A DNA stretch of 64,000 nucleotides, from contig NZ_JACONV010000007.1 in assembly GCF_014358015.1 (NCBI RefSeq), forward strand, positions 1 through 64,000, given 5' to 3'. This document shows positions 1 through 8,310 of this stretch, piece after piece (position 1 is the first letter of the stretch; each line of letters opens with the position of its first letter). A program made the translations under genes and the position numbers. The notes under the pieces are model-generated. The model was not told where the DNA came from, made no database searches, and saw only the letters and a program-made list of their open reading frames with translations. Origin of the DNA: Pseudomonas triticifolii (lineage in GTDB: Bacteria; Pseudomonadota; Gammaproteobacteria; Pseudomonadales; Pseudomonadaceae).

Positions 1-9
1 AACACAGCC

Positions 10-32
10 TTCGCGGACAAGTCCGCTCCCAC
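10..32. repeat. REP palindrome (single unit)
   Basis: A 23-base unit reading TTCGCGGACAAGTCCGCTCC then CAC, the same class of imperfect palindrome found at about 10.9 kb and in the 20.3-20.8 kb array. It lies downstream of the minus-strand hydrolase gene, as such elements usually do. Confidence 0.75.
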
Positions 33-75
33 GTGGAGAACGCATCCCACGTGGGAACCGGACGCGGGATGCGCG

Positions 76-900
76 TTACGCGGTCTTCTGATGCAACCCT
101 GCCAGAAACGCCATCAATGCACCCGACACAAACTCCGGGTTCTCCAGGTTGGCGATATGCCCGGCTTTGGGCACCAACACATAAGGGCAGCCGATCAGGC
201 GAGCCATCTCTCGGGTTTCTTGCGGGGGACGGGGGATGTCAACATCGCCGCACATCACCAGCGTCGTGTCCGCATCCAGTTTATGGAGAAGCCCAAGCCG
301 GTCTTCACGACCAAAGATGATGCGACCCAGCGGCACCACCGTCTGGCGTACCTGCTCTGGGTTCATGCTGGCCAGCGCCGATCGAAACGCCTGATACAGC
401 GGTGACTGAGGATCGATCCCGGGCCGGAAGAATATCGGCACCACAACGTCCAGAAGCGGCTCGGGAAACACACCGGCTGCCTGCACCTTATCGAGCAGAG
501 AAAAATAGTACGCCTGCTTGGCCTCGCTTTCCTTGCCCAGATAGGTGTCCATCAACACCAGCCCGTTGAAGCGCTCAGGCGCTGAAGTCGCAGCGATAGC
601 GCCCCACATGCCACCGACCGACAGCCCGATGAGGGTGCAACGTTCGATGTTCAAATGATCGAGCAATGCCAGCGCGTGGCGCGCGAGATCATCCAGATTC
701 CGGGTCCCTTCAGGAAACGCACCCGACTCACCATGCCCCCACAGGTCCGGCACAATCACGCGGTACTGACTGGCGAGCAGATCAAGCTGCGCGCTCCACA
801 TGTTCCGGTCCCACAGGTAACTGTGGCCAAGCAACAGCACTGGCCCGCTGCCCTGATCAGAATAGTGAAGCGTCTTGCCTTCGATGACTGCATTCGGCAT
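76..900 (-). CDS. alpha/beta-fold hydrolase
   Basis: A 274-residue cytoplasmic alpha/beta hydrolase of the esterase / C-C hydrolase type. Visible signatures are the early GSGPVLLLGHSYLWD oxyanion-hole segment, the nucleophile elbow GLSVGG (Ser near residue 95), an acidic residue in CGDVDIP, and the C-terminal catalytic His in KAGHIANLENP. Together these make a complete Ser-Asp-His triad. The length is normal for the family. No neighbour shares its strand closely enough to suggest a pathway, so the substrate cannot be assigned; BioH-, PcaD- or lactonase-like activities are all possible. Confidence 0.85.
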   Translation of the reverse strand: MPNAVIEGKTLHYSDQGSGPVLLLGHSYLWDRNMWSAQLDLLASQYRVIVPDLWGHGESGAFPEGTRNLDDLARHALALLDHLNIERCTLIGLSVGGMWGAIAATSAPERFNGLVLMDTYLGKESEAKQAYYFSLLDKVQAAGVFPEPLLDVVVPIFFRPGIDPQSPLYQAFRSALASMNPEQVRQTVVPLGRIIFGREDRLGLLHKLDADTTLVMCGDVDIPRPPQETREMARLIGCPYVLVPKAGHIANLENPEFVSGALMAFLAGLHQKTA

Positions 901-1126
901 GTATCATGATCCTCTCTGTATCGATCCAAGCATTCATTGCATACCCATAAAACAAGGCTGCAACCACCCCCGATGCCTGATGCTCAGGCACCTCCATGAT
1001 CACTTTTTGGCTCTCTGCACCTCAAAGGACCAACCAGTCACATTTTGGCGGGGGCTATATTACACCGAACATTTTGCCTGTCAGTCGACATAGCATCGTG
1101 GCAAAACAGGCCGGGGGCCTGGCCTG

Positions 1127-1459
1127 TCAGTCATCAAAAACACTCAAATCCAAAGGCCGCACCGCGCCCATCCAGATGGCATGCTCGGTGTGATCGAGCC
1201 GTTCATCGCCCGTCAGCGGATGCGTAAACACCACCAACCCATTGCGATTCAACGCCAGCCAGAGCATGACGTCAGCGAATTGCGCATGCTCGAAAGCCAG
1301 CTGACAACTCCAGTCCGGGTGTGGACCGACGCGCTTTTGATGGACGCGTCCCATCTGCACAGCAAATTTCCCGGCCGCGGCTTCGCACAACGCTTGGGCC
1401 TGGTCGAGGGTCTGGACGTCGAAATAAACATGGGCGTGGTAACCGTGGACATCTTGCAT
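1127..1459 (-). CDS. DOPA 4,5-dioxygenase family protein
   Basis: A small 110-residue protein of the DOPA 4,5-dioxygenase-like family. The N-terminus carries the His-rich HGYHAHVYFD segment, the middle has VGPHPDW, and the C-terminus has THPLTGDERLDHTEHAIWMG; these histidines are the expected metal ligands. The start at 1459 is preferred over an upstream in-frame ATG at 1525 because AAAGGAG lies about nine bases before it and the family begins near this Met. Fungal and bacterial members open catechol rings, but most bacterial ones are uncharacterised. Actual substrate unknown. Confidence 0.8.
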   Translation of the reverse strand: MQDVHGYHAHVYFDVQTLDQAQALCEAAAGKFAVQMGRVHQKRVGPHPDWSCQLAFEHAQFADVMLWLALNRNGLVVFTHPLTGDERLDHTEHAIWMGAVRPLDLSVFDD

Positions 1460-1583
1460 GGGGATAAAGACTCCTTTCGCGGCTGAAGACCTGACTGACG
1501 CAGGTGTGGGTCCAGCCTTGATCATTTTTCTCGCGTGTGGGCCGATAGTAGGTCCTGCATGATGGTTGATAAAGCGTAGCCGT

Positions 1584-2201
1584 CTAGCTTTTATCTCTCC
1601 ATGCTTCGCCGGCTATCCCATAAAACCGATAGCCAAATGGCAACGCTAAAAACTTCACCAGATCAGGACGATGCTCCGCTACATGGTGTGCATGGACGGT
1701 CTTAAGCGTCTTGGTATCGCCGTTATACCGGCCTGTGGTTATCCACCAGCCAGACATATGTTCGGGTGACGAATAACGAACGCCCTCAGCAGGATCACCC
1801 TCGAGCACACCGTCAGAAATAACGATCAGCTGATCGTGGCGTGGGACGGAATACTCGACCCCGGCTTTCGCACACATTGCATGCTGCTCCGCCCACATAG
1901 TCAGGGTGGCCGTGATGCCGAGTACATAGTCGCCTGTTAAAGGAACCTGTTCAAAAAATACCAGTTCCTGACAATCATTGAGCTGCATTTTTGTTATCCA
2001 GGAGCCATAGCCCAGCGTTTCATTTGAAGAAATTTCATGACCCATATCGAGATAGTTAGCAACCGTCTCAATAAACGCTATCGCGTGTTCTTCCAAGTCG
2101 TCATCATGAATCTGAACAGTTATCTCGTAACCATAATGTTGTAAAAGCCCTTCCGTGTTTAATAGCAACCCAATGTCATTTATGGAAGTTTTTATCTTCA
2201 C
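1584..2201 (-). CDS. Imm33/DUF2185-like immunity protein
   Basis: A 205-residue soluble protein with a GTG start and a good AGGGAG ribosome site. The C-terminal third (VISDGVLEGDP, then a Trp-rich SGWWITTG turn, then a proline-flanked ALPFGYRF ending) resembles the DUF2185/Imm33 domain found in immunity proteins of polymorphic toxin systems. The N-terminal 90 residues look like a suppressor-of-fused-like or other sensor region, but I cannot place them. It is the last of four small minus-strand genes, and a broken relative lies at 3298-3498. Immunity is inferred from domain and context; no toxin is adjacent. Confidence 0.55.
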   Translation of the reverse strand: MKIKTSINDIGLLLNTEGLLQHYGYEITVQIHDDDLEEHAIAFIETVANYLDMGHEISSNETLGYGSWITKMQLNDCQELVFFEQVPLTGDYVLGITATLTMWAEQHAMCAKAGVEYSVPRHDQLIVISDGVLEGDPAEGVRYSSPEHMSGWWITTGRYNGDTKTLKTVHAHHVAEHRPDLVKFLALPFGYRFYGIAGEAWRDKS

Positions 2202-2321
2202 TGTTTGCTCCCTCTAAAGCGGCGCAAACGCCCTCAGATCGTTTACAGGCTAATCAGGCAAGGCGTCTACGCAGACATATACGCTCACTCCCTATGCACA
2301 GGTGAAGCCAACTCCAGACAA

Positions 2322-2723
2322 TCAGAGACTCTCTTCTGAGATCTCTTTGCCTATGGCAACAGCGTATGCCCCATACGAAGGCTCTAACTCCACTACTAAA
2401 ACAGAGCCATTCCGAAACGCCTCAAGTTTTTTATCCAGGAAGGACGAGTACTTTGGGGACAGCTTGAAATCCGCGTCTTCCAGCGCGTAGGCGTATTTCA
2501 TCAGGCGCATGACTTCGCTGCTGGCTCCAGCATGATCATTCGGGCTTAATACACGTAAAGAATTGATTATATTTCCCTCCTCGAAATCAGTAACCCTAAG
2601 CTTTTCCAGGCCAGAGACTTTGATTTTGGTGGTTTTACCGTCAGCGTAAACCTCCATAAAAAGCGTGTCATCCATAACAGCAATGGACATCATTTTTCCA
2701 TCATGAAAATTGCTAGATAGCAT
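2322..2723 (-). CDS. small immunity-like protein, paralogue A
   Basis: A soluble protein of 133 residues from ATG 2723 (AGAAGG site upstream), or 137 from the GTG at 2735. It has no recognised domain. Its last 40 residues (FLDKKLEAFRNGSVLVVELE and on to SEESL) match the end of the neighbouring 2872-3288 product (FLQKLELVRTGKLVLFELE), so the two are paralogues. It is AT-richer than the core genes around it. Size, duplication and position among immunity-like genes suggest a role in toxin protection, but no toxin partner remains. Confidence 0.5.
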   Translation of the reverse strand: MLSSNFHDGKMMSIAVMDDTLFMEVYADGKTTKIKVSGLEKLRVTDFEEGNIINSLRVLSPNDHAGASSEVMRLMKYAYALEDADFKLSPKYSSFLDKKLEAFRNGSVLVVELEPSYGAYAVAIGKEISEESL

Positions 2724-2871
2724 AGCGCTGATCACCTTCTAGGTTTAGCCCCCTCACGACTTATCTACGTTAGCAAGGCGGACTCAAAGTTAATGCCACT
2801 TACCTAAACTGAATCAAAAAAAGTCATCCACCCCAACGCTCTGAATTTTGAATGAGCCTCTACATAAAAAG

Positions 2872-3288
2872 TTATATTTTGCCAAGTAGTTCTAAACTAA
2901 CGCTTTCCGCCAATGCAATAAATGTTGCACCGCAAACAGCCTCAAGCTCGAACAACACAAGCTTGCCCGTACGGACGAGTTCCAATTTCTGTAAAAAGGT
3001 GGAGTCCTTTAGCTCTCCTGTTTCAGGATCGCGCCCCCACAACAGAAAAAATAAACAATTTGCGGTTTCTACTTCTTGCTCTTTACTGACATCGAAAAAA
3101 TTGACGCGATCAACAATATTCAAAACCGTCATATTATTAAGGACAAATCTATCGATACCTTTAACAACTATTTGATAGGACTTCTTACCCTCCCATGGGC
3201 TTGTTACCCGTACTCGAACGTGTTTTTCAATTGAACATACATGGATAGATTCAAATGTGGCCTCTACTAAAACATCCCACTTATTCAT
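2872..3288 (-). CDS. small immunity-like protein, paralogue B
   Basis: A 138-residue soluble protein, paralogous to the 2322-2723 product over the C-terminal 40 residues. The ATG at 3288 follows a GAGGGGG ribosome site, which overlaps the stop (3298-3300) of a degraded reading frame ending in HPDHAYLPLSRN. The clear acidic-aromatic character (FELEAVCGATFIALAE) is typical of small immunity proteins. I do not recognise a named family. The pair may have arisen by tandem duplication with divergence. Confidence 0.5.
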   Translation of the reverse strand: MNKWDVLVEATFESIHVCSIEKHVRVRVTSPWEGKKSYQIVVKGIDRFVLNNMTVLNIVDRVNFFDVSKEQEVETANCLFFLLWGRDPETGELKDSTFLQKLELVRTGKLVLFELEAVCGATFIALAESVSLELLGKI

Positions 3289-3297
3289 AAAGCCCCC

Positions 3298-3498
3298 TCA
3301 ATTTCTCGACAAAGGTAAATAAGCATGATCAGGGTGCTCTCGAACGCGGCCCAGCCACTCATGCACATGAGGTGTATTACCCACTAATATCAAGCTGCGT
3401 CATCAGTCTGGACATTTATTTCGCCCAACCATAATTGTGCAACAGCCCATCGGCTTTAACATCAGCCCATGATTATCCAGGAATAACATTTATCTTCA
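3298..3498 (-). pseudogene. collapsed relative of the Imm33-like gene
   Basis: Read on the minus strand, 3411-3498 resembles the start of the 1584-2201 gene: a TTG-AAG-ATA opening, then ADGLLHNYGWAK against TEGLLQHYGYEI, interrupted by stops and a frameshift. Further on, the frame ending at 3298 gives VHEWLGRVREHPDHAYLPL, which resembles VHAHHVAEHRPDLVKFLALP of the intact protein. The simplest reading is an internally deleted, frameshifted paralogue. An alternative is that the second part is a toxin tail preceding paralogue B. Confidence 0.45.
3379..3399. repeat. 21-base direct repeat, copy 1
   Basis: ACCCACTAATATCAAGCTGC plus G occurs here and again at 4145-4165, 766 bases away in the same orientation. 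Both copies lie inside degraded coding remnants and read RSLILVG in one minus-strand frame. They look like leftovers of module duplication. Confidence 0.8.
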
Positions 3499-3605
3499 AT
3501 GGTCACTCCTCTCGGCGAGGCGCTAAAACGCTTACCCATTGACAGCGGTTAAAGTAAGGCTTGTACGCATACATACAAGCCCATGCCTCTTAAAACAAGG
3601 AAAAA

Positions 3606-3916
3606 TTAATTCCAGATAACCAGAGGAAATCCTGGCCTCAAAAGCTGCATAGCCTCCGGCCCTTGAAATCCATCCGGAGTCATATCAATTCTAATTTTTG
3701 CTAAACCTTCGAACACCAGCTCAATTTCTCGCTCACTTTCTGAAACATTTATAAGTTTTTTCCCCTGCAGACTTTTCACAGTAGAGCCAATAATACAATA
3801 TGAATTGTTGATATTTAATATGACGCCTCCTGCGAAAAACAACTGAAAGCAATCATGTACTACACATACAGTTTCAATATTATTTCCAACAAGGCTGGCA
3901 AGAACACTCATCGCAT
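3606..3916 (-). CDS. small immunity-like protein with adjacent toxin tail
   Basis: A protein of about 102 residues. ATG 3916 is preferred because GTGGAG lies nine bases upstream; a GTG at 3926 would add a few residues and overlap the upstream stop by one base. The sequence is beta-rich (FQLFFAGGVILNINNSYCI) and ends in a conserved-looking FQGPEAMQLLRPGFPLVIWN tail; I know this pattern from small Pseudomonas immunity-type proteins but cannot name the family. Directly upstream is the toxin-like tail at 3926-4042, which supports an immunity role. Confidence 0.5.
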
Positions 3917-3925
3917 AATACTCCA

Positions 3926-4063
3926 CTATTCAATTGGAAAATGACTCTTTGAGTTTGGCAACGTACGTCCTGTATAGGGGTCGACACCCTGACCTGACCT
4001 TTTTTCGCATTTAATATAATCATATTTGTAACCTGGGCTTTTCCCTAACGGACGTGCAAACGC
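3926..4063 (-). pseudogene. polymorphic-toxin C-terminal tail remnant
   Basis: A minus-strand frame of about 45 codons ends with TAG at 3926-3928, touching the immunity gene. It contains GKSPGYKYDYIKCEK and DPYTGRTLPNSKSHFPIE, a tail style common at the ends of nuclease toxin tips. The same frame continues upstream through one stop (TGA near 4064) to RSLILVG at the 21-base repeat. It is far too short to be an active toxin. Confidence 0.45.
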
Positions 4064-4144
4064 CATTCACGCTTCAAATACTGAAAACTTTTTAATGCTT
4101 TGAACGTTACGCGCCGGACAGTCCAGCATTATCAATATCGCATA

Positions 4145-4165
4145 ACCCACTAATATCAAGCTGCG
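4145..4165. repeat. 21-base direct repeat, copy 2
   Basis: Identical to 3379-3399. The minus-strand frame through it runs from a TAA near 4190 to the TGA near 4064. The remaining 4190-4331 stretch is AT-rich and I see nothing further in it. Confidence 0.8.
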
Positions 4166-4331
4166 GATACAAGGCTGCAATTATCTCAGAGCCACTACCT
4201 AAGTAATGCTAAAAAAGAGCAAAAGTAAACTCGCCCACTTCCGCAAACCATGTAGGAAGTTTCCGTCTAATTTGATAAGTCGCTTCTAACCCGTTAGATA
4301 TTCGGGGTCATGAGTGCTGAAAAATACCCGA

Positions 4332-5282
4332 TCACACCGCAATCGACGGCAGCGGCCTGCCCGCAAGCGAAACCCCGCTCAACGCCTGCTCGCTGGCCAG
4401 CCAGTCGACGAATTGCTGGACGATCTGTACGCGGCGTTTGCGCTGTGGCAAGACGACGTAGTAGCCGTAACCGGAAACCGCCGAGGCTGAGATGGGGCGG
4501 CACAGCAGGCCTTGTTCGAGCAGGTCGTCCACCAGATGCCGCCAGCCGATGGCCACGCCCTGACCGCCGATGGCGGCCTGGATCAGCAGTGTGTAATTGT
4601 CAAAGCGCAACTGCCCGGGTGCCGGTGACTGGGGGATGTCGAGGGCCCGGAACACGCCGCCCCAGTCGAACCAGTTGTTATTGCTTTCGCCACGCAGGTG
4701 CAGCAGTGGAAATTCGCGCAGCGCATCGTTGGCCAAGGGCAGTTCTCGACCTGCAATCAACTGTGGGCTGCACACTGGAAACACTTCCTCGTTGAACAGC
4801 CAATGGCTCTGGCCCTGCTTGAAGCGCCCATCGCCGAACAGCACAGCGACGTCGATATCCGGGCGCAGCATGCTGTGGCTGCGCTCGCTGGTCACCAGGC
4901 TGACGTCTACGTCCGGGTTGAGCTTGTGGAAACGGTGCAATCGGGGCATCAGCCAATAGGAGGCGAACGCAAAATCCGTCGCGACCTGAAGCACTTCATG
5001 CTGGCGCTGATCGGTAATGGCGACCAGCCCGCTTTCGATGGACTGCAAGCCGGTCTGCACATGACTGAACAGCACCTCACCGGCTTCGGTCAGCTCGATG
5101 CCGCGGTAGATGCGGTCAAATAGCCGGGTCGCCAGTTGCTCTTCAAGCCGCTTGATCTGCTGGCTGACCGCAGGCTGCGTGGTGCCCAGTTCGATGGCCG
5201 CAGCGGTAAAGCTGCGCGAACGGGCAGCCGCCTCGAACGCGCGCAACAGATCCAGCGAGAGATCACCAAGCGATTCATACAT
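4332..5282 (-). CDS. LysR-type regulator of choline sulfate genes
   Basis: A 316-residue LysR-type activator. The N-terminal winged helix-turn-helix is clear (LDLLRAFEAAARSRSFTAAA, TQPAVSQQIKRLEEQL, residues about 10-68). An effector-binding domain with the GcvA-like FAFASYWLMPRL start follows. It is divergently transcribed from betC across 114 bases, the classic arrangement for a LysR protein controlling its neighbour. It therefore probably responds to choline-O-sulfate or choline. The GcvA/BetR-like subfamily assignment is inference from sequence style and context. Confidence 0.85.
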   Translation of the reverse strand: MYESLGDLSLDLLRAFEAAARSRSFTAAAIELGTTQPAVSQQIKRLEEQLATRLFDRIYRGIELTEAGEVLFSHVQTGLQSIESGLVAITDQRQHEVLQVATDFAFASYWLMPRLHRFHKLNPDVDVSLVTSERSHSMLRPDIDVAVLFGDGRFKQGQSHWLFNEEVFPVCSPQLIAGRELPLANDALREFPLLHLRGESNNNWFDWGGVFRALDIPQSPAPGQLRFDNYTLLIQAAIGGQGVAIGWRHLVDDLLEQGLLCRPISASAVSGYGYYVVLPQRKRRVQIVQQFVDWLASEQALSGVSLAGRPLPSIAV

Positions 5283-5396
5283 AAGTGCTGCTTATCCTAG
5301 GTATATCTTCATATGGGCTTTACCACAGCCAGTATGGCCTTCATTCTCGTTGGCAGCACTTTCGCATAACTATTCACTATGGGATGCAGCGATTAC
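5283..5396. promoter_or_regulatory. divergent lysR-betC control region
   Basis: The 114 bases between the two divergent starts must hold both promoters and the LysR operator. Dyad-like elements such as CATATGGGCTTTACCACAGC followed by CAGTATGG, and GCATAACTATTCACTATGGG just before betC, are candidates. No single box can be fixed by eye. Confidence 0.45.
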
Positions 5397-6902
5397 ATGA
5401 AGCGCAAAAATATTCTGTTCATCATGGCCGATCAAATGGCCGCGCCAATGTTGCCGTTCTACGCCCCGTCTCCGATTCTGATGCCGAACCTGTCTCGCCT
5501 CGCCGATCAGGGTGTGGTGTTCGAGTCGGCGTACTGCAACAGCCCGTTGTGCGCACCCTCGCGTTTCACTTTGGTCAGCGGTCAGTTGCCCAGCAAGATC
5601 GGCGCGTACGACAACGCTGCCGACTTCCCGGCAGATATCCCGACCTACGCTCACTACCTGCGTGCGCTGGGTTACAAGACCGCGCTGTCGGGCAAGATGC
5701 ATTTCTGCGGCCCCGATCAATTGCATGGCTACGAAGAACGCCTCACCAGCGACATTTACCCGGCAGACTACGGCTGGTCCGTGAACTGGGACGAGCCGGA
5801 CGTGCGCCCCAGCTGGTATCACAACATGTCGTCGGTGCTGCAGGCCGGGCCGTGTGTGCGCACCAACCAGCTGGACTTCGATGAAGAAGTGGTCTTCAAG
5901 GCGCAGCAATACCTGTACGACCATGTGCGCCAGGACGGCGATGCGCCGTTTTGCCTGACGGTCTCAATGACCCATCCCCACGACCCGTACACCATCCCCC
6001 GACCGTTCTGGGATCTGTACGACGACGTCGAAATACCGATGCCCCCACTGCACGCCAACCAGCAGGCGCTGGACCCGCATTCACAACGCCTGCTCAAGGT
6101 CTACGATCTATGGGACAAGCCGTTGCCGACGCACAAGATCCGCGATGCGCGGCGCGCCTACTTCGGTGCCTGCAGCTACATCGACCTGAACGTAGGCAAG
6201 CTGATGCAGACACTCTTTGAAGTCGGTCTGGCAGACGACACTATTGTGGTGTTCTCGGGCGATCACGGCGACATGCTGGGTGAGAAAGGGCTCTGGTACA
6301 AAATGCATTGGTTCGAGATGGCCGCGCGCGTGCCACTGGTGGTCTATGCACCGGGCCAGTTCAAGCCACGTCGCGTGAAAGCGTCGGTGTCCACGGCTGA
6401 TCTGTTGCCGACCTTCGTCGACCTGGCCAATGGCAAGCTGGACAAAGGATTGCCGCTGGACGGTCGCTCCCTGCTGCCGCACCTCAAAGGCAAGGCCGGT
6501 CACGATGAAGTCTTTGGCGAATACATGGCCGAAGGCACGACCAGCCCGTTGATGATGATCCGTCGCGGTGCCTACAAATTCATCTATTCGGAGCAGGATC
6601 ACTGCCTGCTGTTCGACGTGAAGAGCGATCCGAAGGAACTGGAGGACCTGAGCCAGTCTCCCGACTATCAGCAACTGTTCAACGACTTCCTGGCCGAAGC
6701 AAGGGCCAAGTGGGACATACCGGCGATACACCATCAGGTGCTCGCCAGCCAGCGCAGGCGACGTTTCGTCGCCCGGTCGCTGGCAACCGGCAAGCTGAAG
6801 AGTTGGGATCACCAGCCACTGGTCGACGCCAGTCAGCAATACATGCGCAACCACATTGATCTGGACGATCTGGAGCGCAAGGCACGTTATCCACAACCCT
6901 GA
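5397..6902 (+). CDS. betC: choline sulfatase
   Basis: A 501-residue sulfatase hydrolysing choline-O-sulfate to choline and sulfate in the cytoplasm. The start at 5397 (MKRKNILFIMADQ) is preferred over an in-frame ATG at 5379, as the family begins with this strand and its metal-binding Asp. The sulfatase signature CAPSR places the catalytic Cys, converted to formylglycine, at residue 52. The metal site FSGDHGDMLGEKGLWYK is intact. The C-terminal extension (residues about 440-501) is typical of BetC. It is followed after 37 bases by choX, so released and imported choline feed glycine-betaine synthesis. Confidence 0.95.
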   Translation: MKRKNILFIMADQMAAPMLPFYAPSPILMPNLSRLADQGVVFESAYCNSPLCAPSRFTLVSGQLPSKIGAYDNAADFPADIPTYAHYLRALGYKTALSGKMHFCGPDQLHGYEERLTSDIYPADYGWSVNWDEPDVRPSWYHNMSSVLQAGPCVRTNQLDFDEEVVFKAQQYLYDHVRQDGDAPFCLTVSMTHPHDPYTIPRPFWDLYDDVEIPMPPLHANQQALDPHSQRLLKVYDLWDKPLPTHKIRDARRAYFGACSYIDLNVGKLMQTLFEVGLADDTIVVFSGDHGDMLGEKGLWYKMHWFEMAARVPLVVYAPGQFKPRRVKASVSTADLLPTFVDLANGKLDKGLPLDGRSLLPHLKGKAGHDEVFGEYMAEGTTSPLMMIRRGAYKFIYSEQDHCLLFDVKSDPKELEDLSQSPDYQQLFNDFLAEARAKWDIPAIHHQVLASQRRRRFVARSLATGKLKSWDHQPLVDASQQYMRNHIDLDDLERKARYPQP

Positions 6903-6939
6903 CACTGCCCACACCAAGAAAATCAAAAGGGGTATACCG

Positions 6940-7875
6940 ATGAGAACGTTATTCACCGCACTGGCGGTCAGTGTCATGGCATTGGGCGGCGTCGCGGCAC
7001 ACGCCGATGACGCCAGTTGCAGTACGGTCAAAATGGCCGATCCGGGCTGGAGCGACATTGCCGCCACCAACGCGATCACCAGCCTGGTGCTCGAAGGCAT
7101 GGGCTACAAGACCAAGATCGACACCCTTGCAGTGCCGATTGCCTATGGCGGGCTGAAGGACGGACAGCTGGACGTATTCCTGGGTAACTGGATGCCTGCG
7201 CAGCAGGGTTTCTATGACAAGTTCGTGGCCACCGGAGACGTCACGCAACTGGCCAAGAACCTCGAAGGCACCGAATTTACCCTGGCCGTGCCTGACTACG
7301 TCTGGGACGCGGGCGTGCATGACTTTGCCGACCTGAACAAATTCGCCGACAAGTTCAGCAAGAAAATCTACGGCATCGGCTCCGGCGCGCCCGCCAACCT
7401 GTCGCTGCAGGAGATCATCAAGAAGAACGAATTCGACCTCGGTGGCTGGAAACTGGTGGAGTCCAGCGAGCAGGCCATGCTCGCCGAGGTCAATCGCAAC
7501 GTGAAACGCAAGTCGTTCGTGGTCTTTCTCGGCTGGACCCCGCATCCGATGAACGTGCAGATCAAAGGCATGCACTACCTCAAGGGTGGCGAGAAATACT
7601 TCGGTGACACCGGCTCCGTCTTCACCCTGACCCGTAAAGGCTACGCCGACGCCTGTCCAAACTTGGGCAAGCTGCTGACCAACCTGAACTTCACGCTGGA
7701 CATGGAAAACACCATCATGGCTAACGTGGCGAACAATAAAGTCAGCAACAGCGAAGCCGCCAAGGCCTGGATCAACGCCAATCCGGCCGTGCTGGAAAAA
7801 TGGCTGGATGGCGTCAAGACCCTCGACGACAAGGACGCGCTGGCGGCCGTGAAAGCGAAGCTTTCGCAGAACTAG
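6940..7875 (+). CDS. choX: choline ABC transporter substrate-binding protein
   Basis: A 311-residue periplasmic binding protein of the OpuAC/ChoX type. The signal peptide (MRTLFTALAVSVMALGGVAA, cleavage after AHA) is followed by a mature domain starting DDASCSTVKMADPGWSD. The ligand-box aromatic residues are in FLGNWMPAQ and VFLGWTPHPMN, as in choline binders. AAGGGG precedes the ATG. It sits directly behind betC, presumably co-transcribed. No permease or ATPase follows, so it must work with a transporter core encoded elsewhere, as is usual for the ChoX/CbcX class in Pseudomonas. Confidence 0.9.
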   Translation: MRTLFTALAVSVMALGGVAAHADDASCSTVKMADPGWSDIAATNAITSLVLEGMGYKTKIDTLAVPIAYGGLKDGQLDVFLGNWMPAQQGFYDKFVATGDVTQLAKNLEGTEFTLAVPDYVWDAGVHDFADLNKFADKFSKKIYGIGSGAPANLSLQEIIKKNEFDLGGWKLVESSEQAMLAEVNRNVKRKSFVVFLGWTPHPMNVQIKGMHYLKGGEKYFGDTGSVFTLTRKGYADACPNLGKLLTNLNFTLDMENTIMANVANNKVSNSEAAKAWINANPAVLEKWLDGVKTLDDKDALAAVKAKLSQN

Positions 7876-7900
7876 GTCTGCGGGTACGCGCTCGACCTGA

Positions 7901-7984
7901 GGGGGCGGCTTGCCGGCGATGAGGCTCCCACGATTTATCAGAAACATCGCCGTCACCATTCATCGCCGGCAAGCCGCCTCCCAC
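7901..7984. repeat. paired REP element (inverted pair)
   Basis: GGGGGCGGCTTGCCGGCGAT at 7901-7920 faces ATCGCCGGCAAGCCGCC plus TCCCAC at 7962-7984. The two palindromic units are inverted, about 40 bases apart, which is the REPIN arrangement. They may act as a terminator or mRNA stabiliser after choX. Confidence 0.8.
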
Positions 7985-8113
7985 ACTTCTGTGTTTGCTG
8001 CCAGCCAGTGCAGCCCCGAACAGGCGTCCGTATCTCACACGGGAAAATAGTGTTTCTTCAGTGAGTTACGAATCGCTGAATGAAAGGCAACTGACTGAAC
8101 AAAAACCGCTTCT

Positions 8114-8136
8114 GTGGGAGCGAGCTTGCTCGCGAA
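8114..8136. repeat. REP palindrome (single unit)
   Basis: GTGGGAGCGAGCTTGCTCGC followed by GAA, a single copy of the common Pseudomonas REP. The remaining bases to 8310 show no gene and hold the presumed sulP promoter; the 7876-8310 gap contains nothing else I can support. Confidence 0.75.
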
Positions 8137-8310
8137 AGGGCCCGCGCTAACGCCACAGCCTGTACCTTTAGCTACGCAAGCACGCTCACTCCGCAGGCTC
8201 TGCGTTCACTCAGGAAAAACCATGTGGAGCGAAAAGCACAGGCCGCGGTCATCATCAGATCGAGCCACAGCGTGTAACCTTGGCGGCAATCCACCACTCA
8301 AGAGGGACTG

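Noticed and set aside
970..1000. GCCTGATGCTCAGGC-type hairpin upstream of the hydrolase gene.
   Set aside because: Short stem without a T-run and on the upstream side of the gene; not supported as a terminator or riboswitch.
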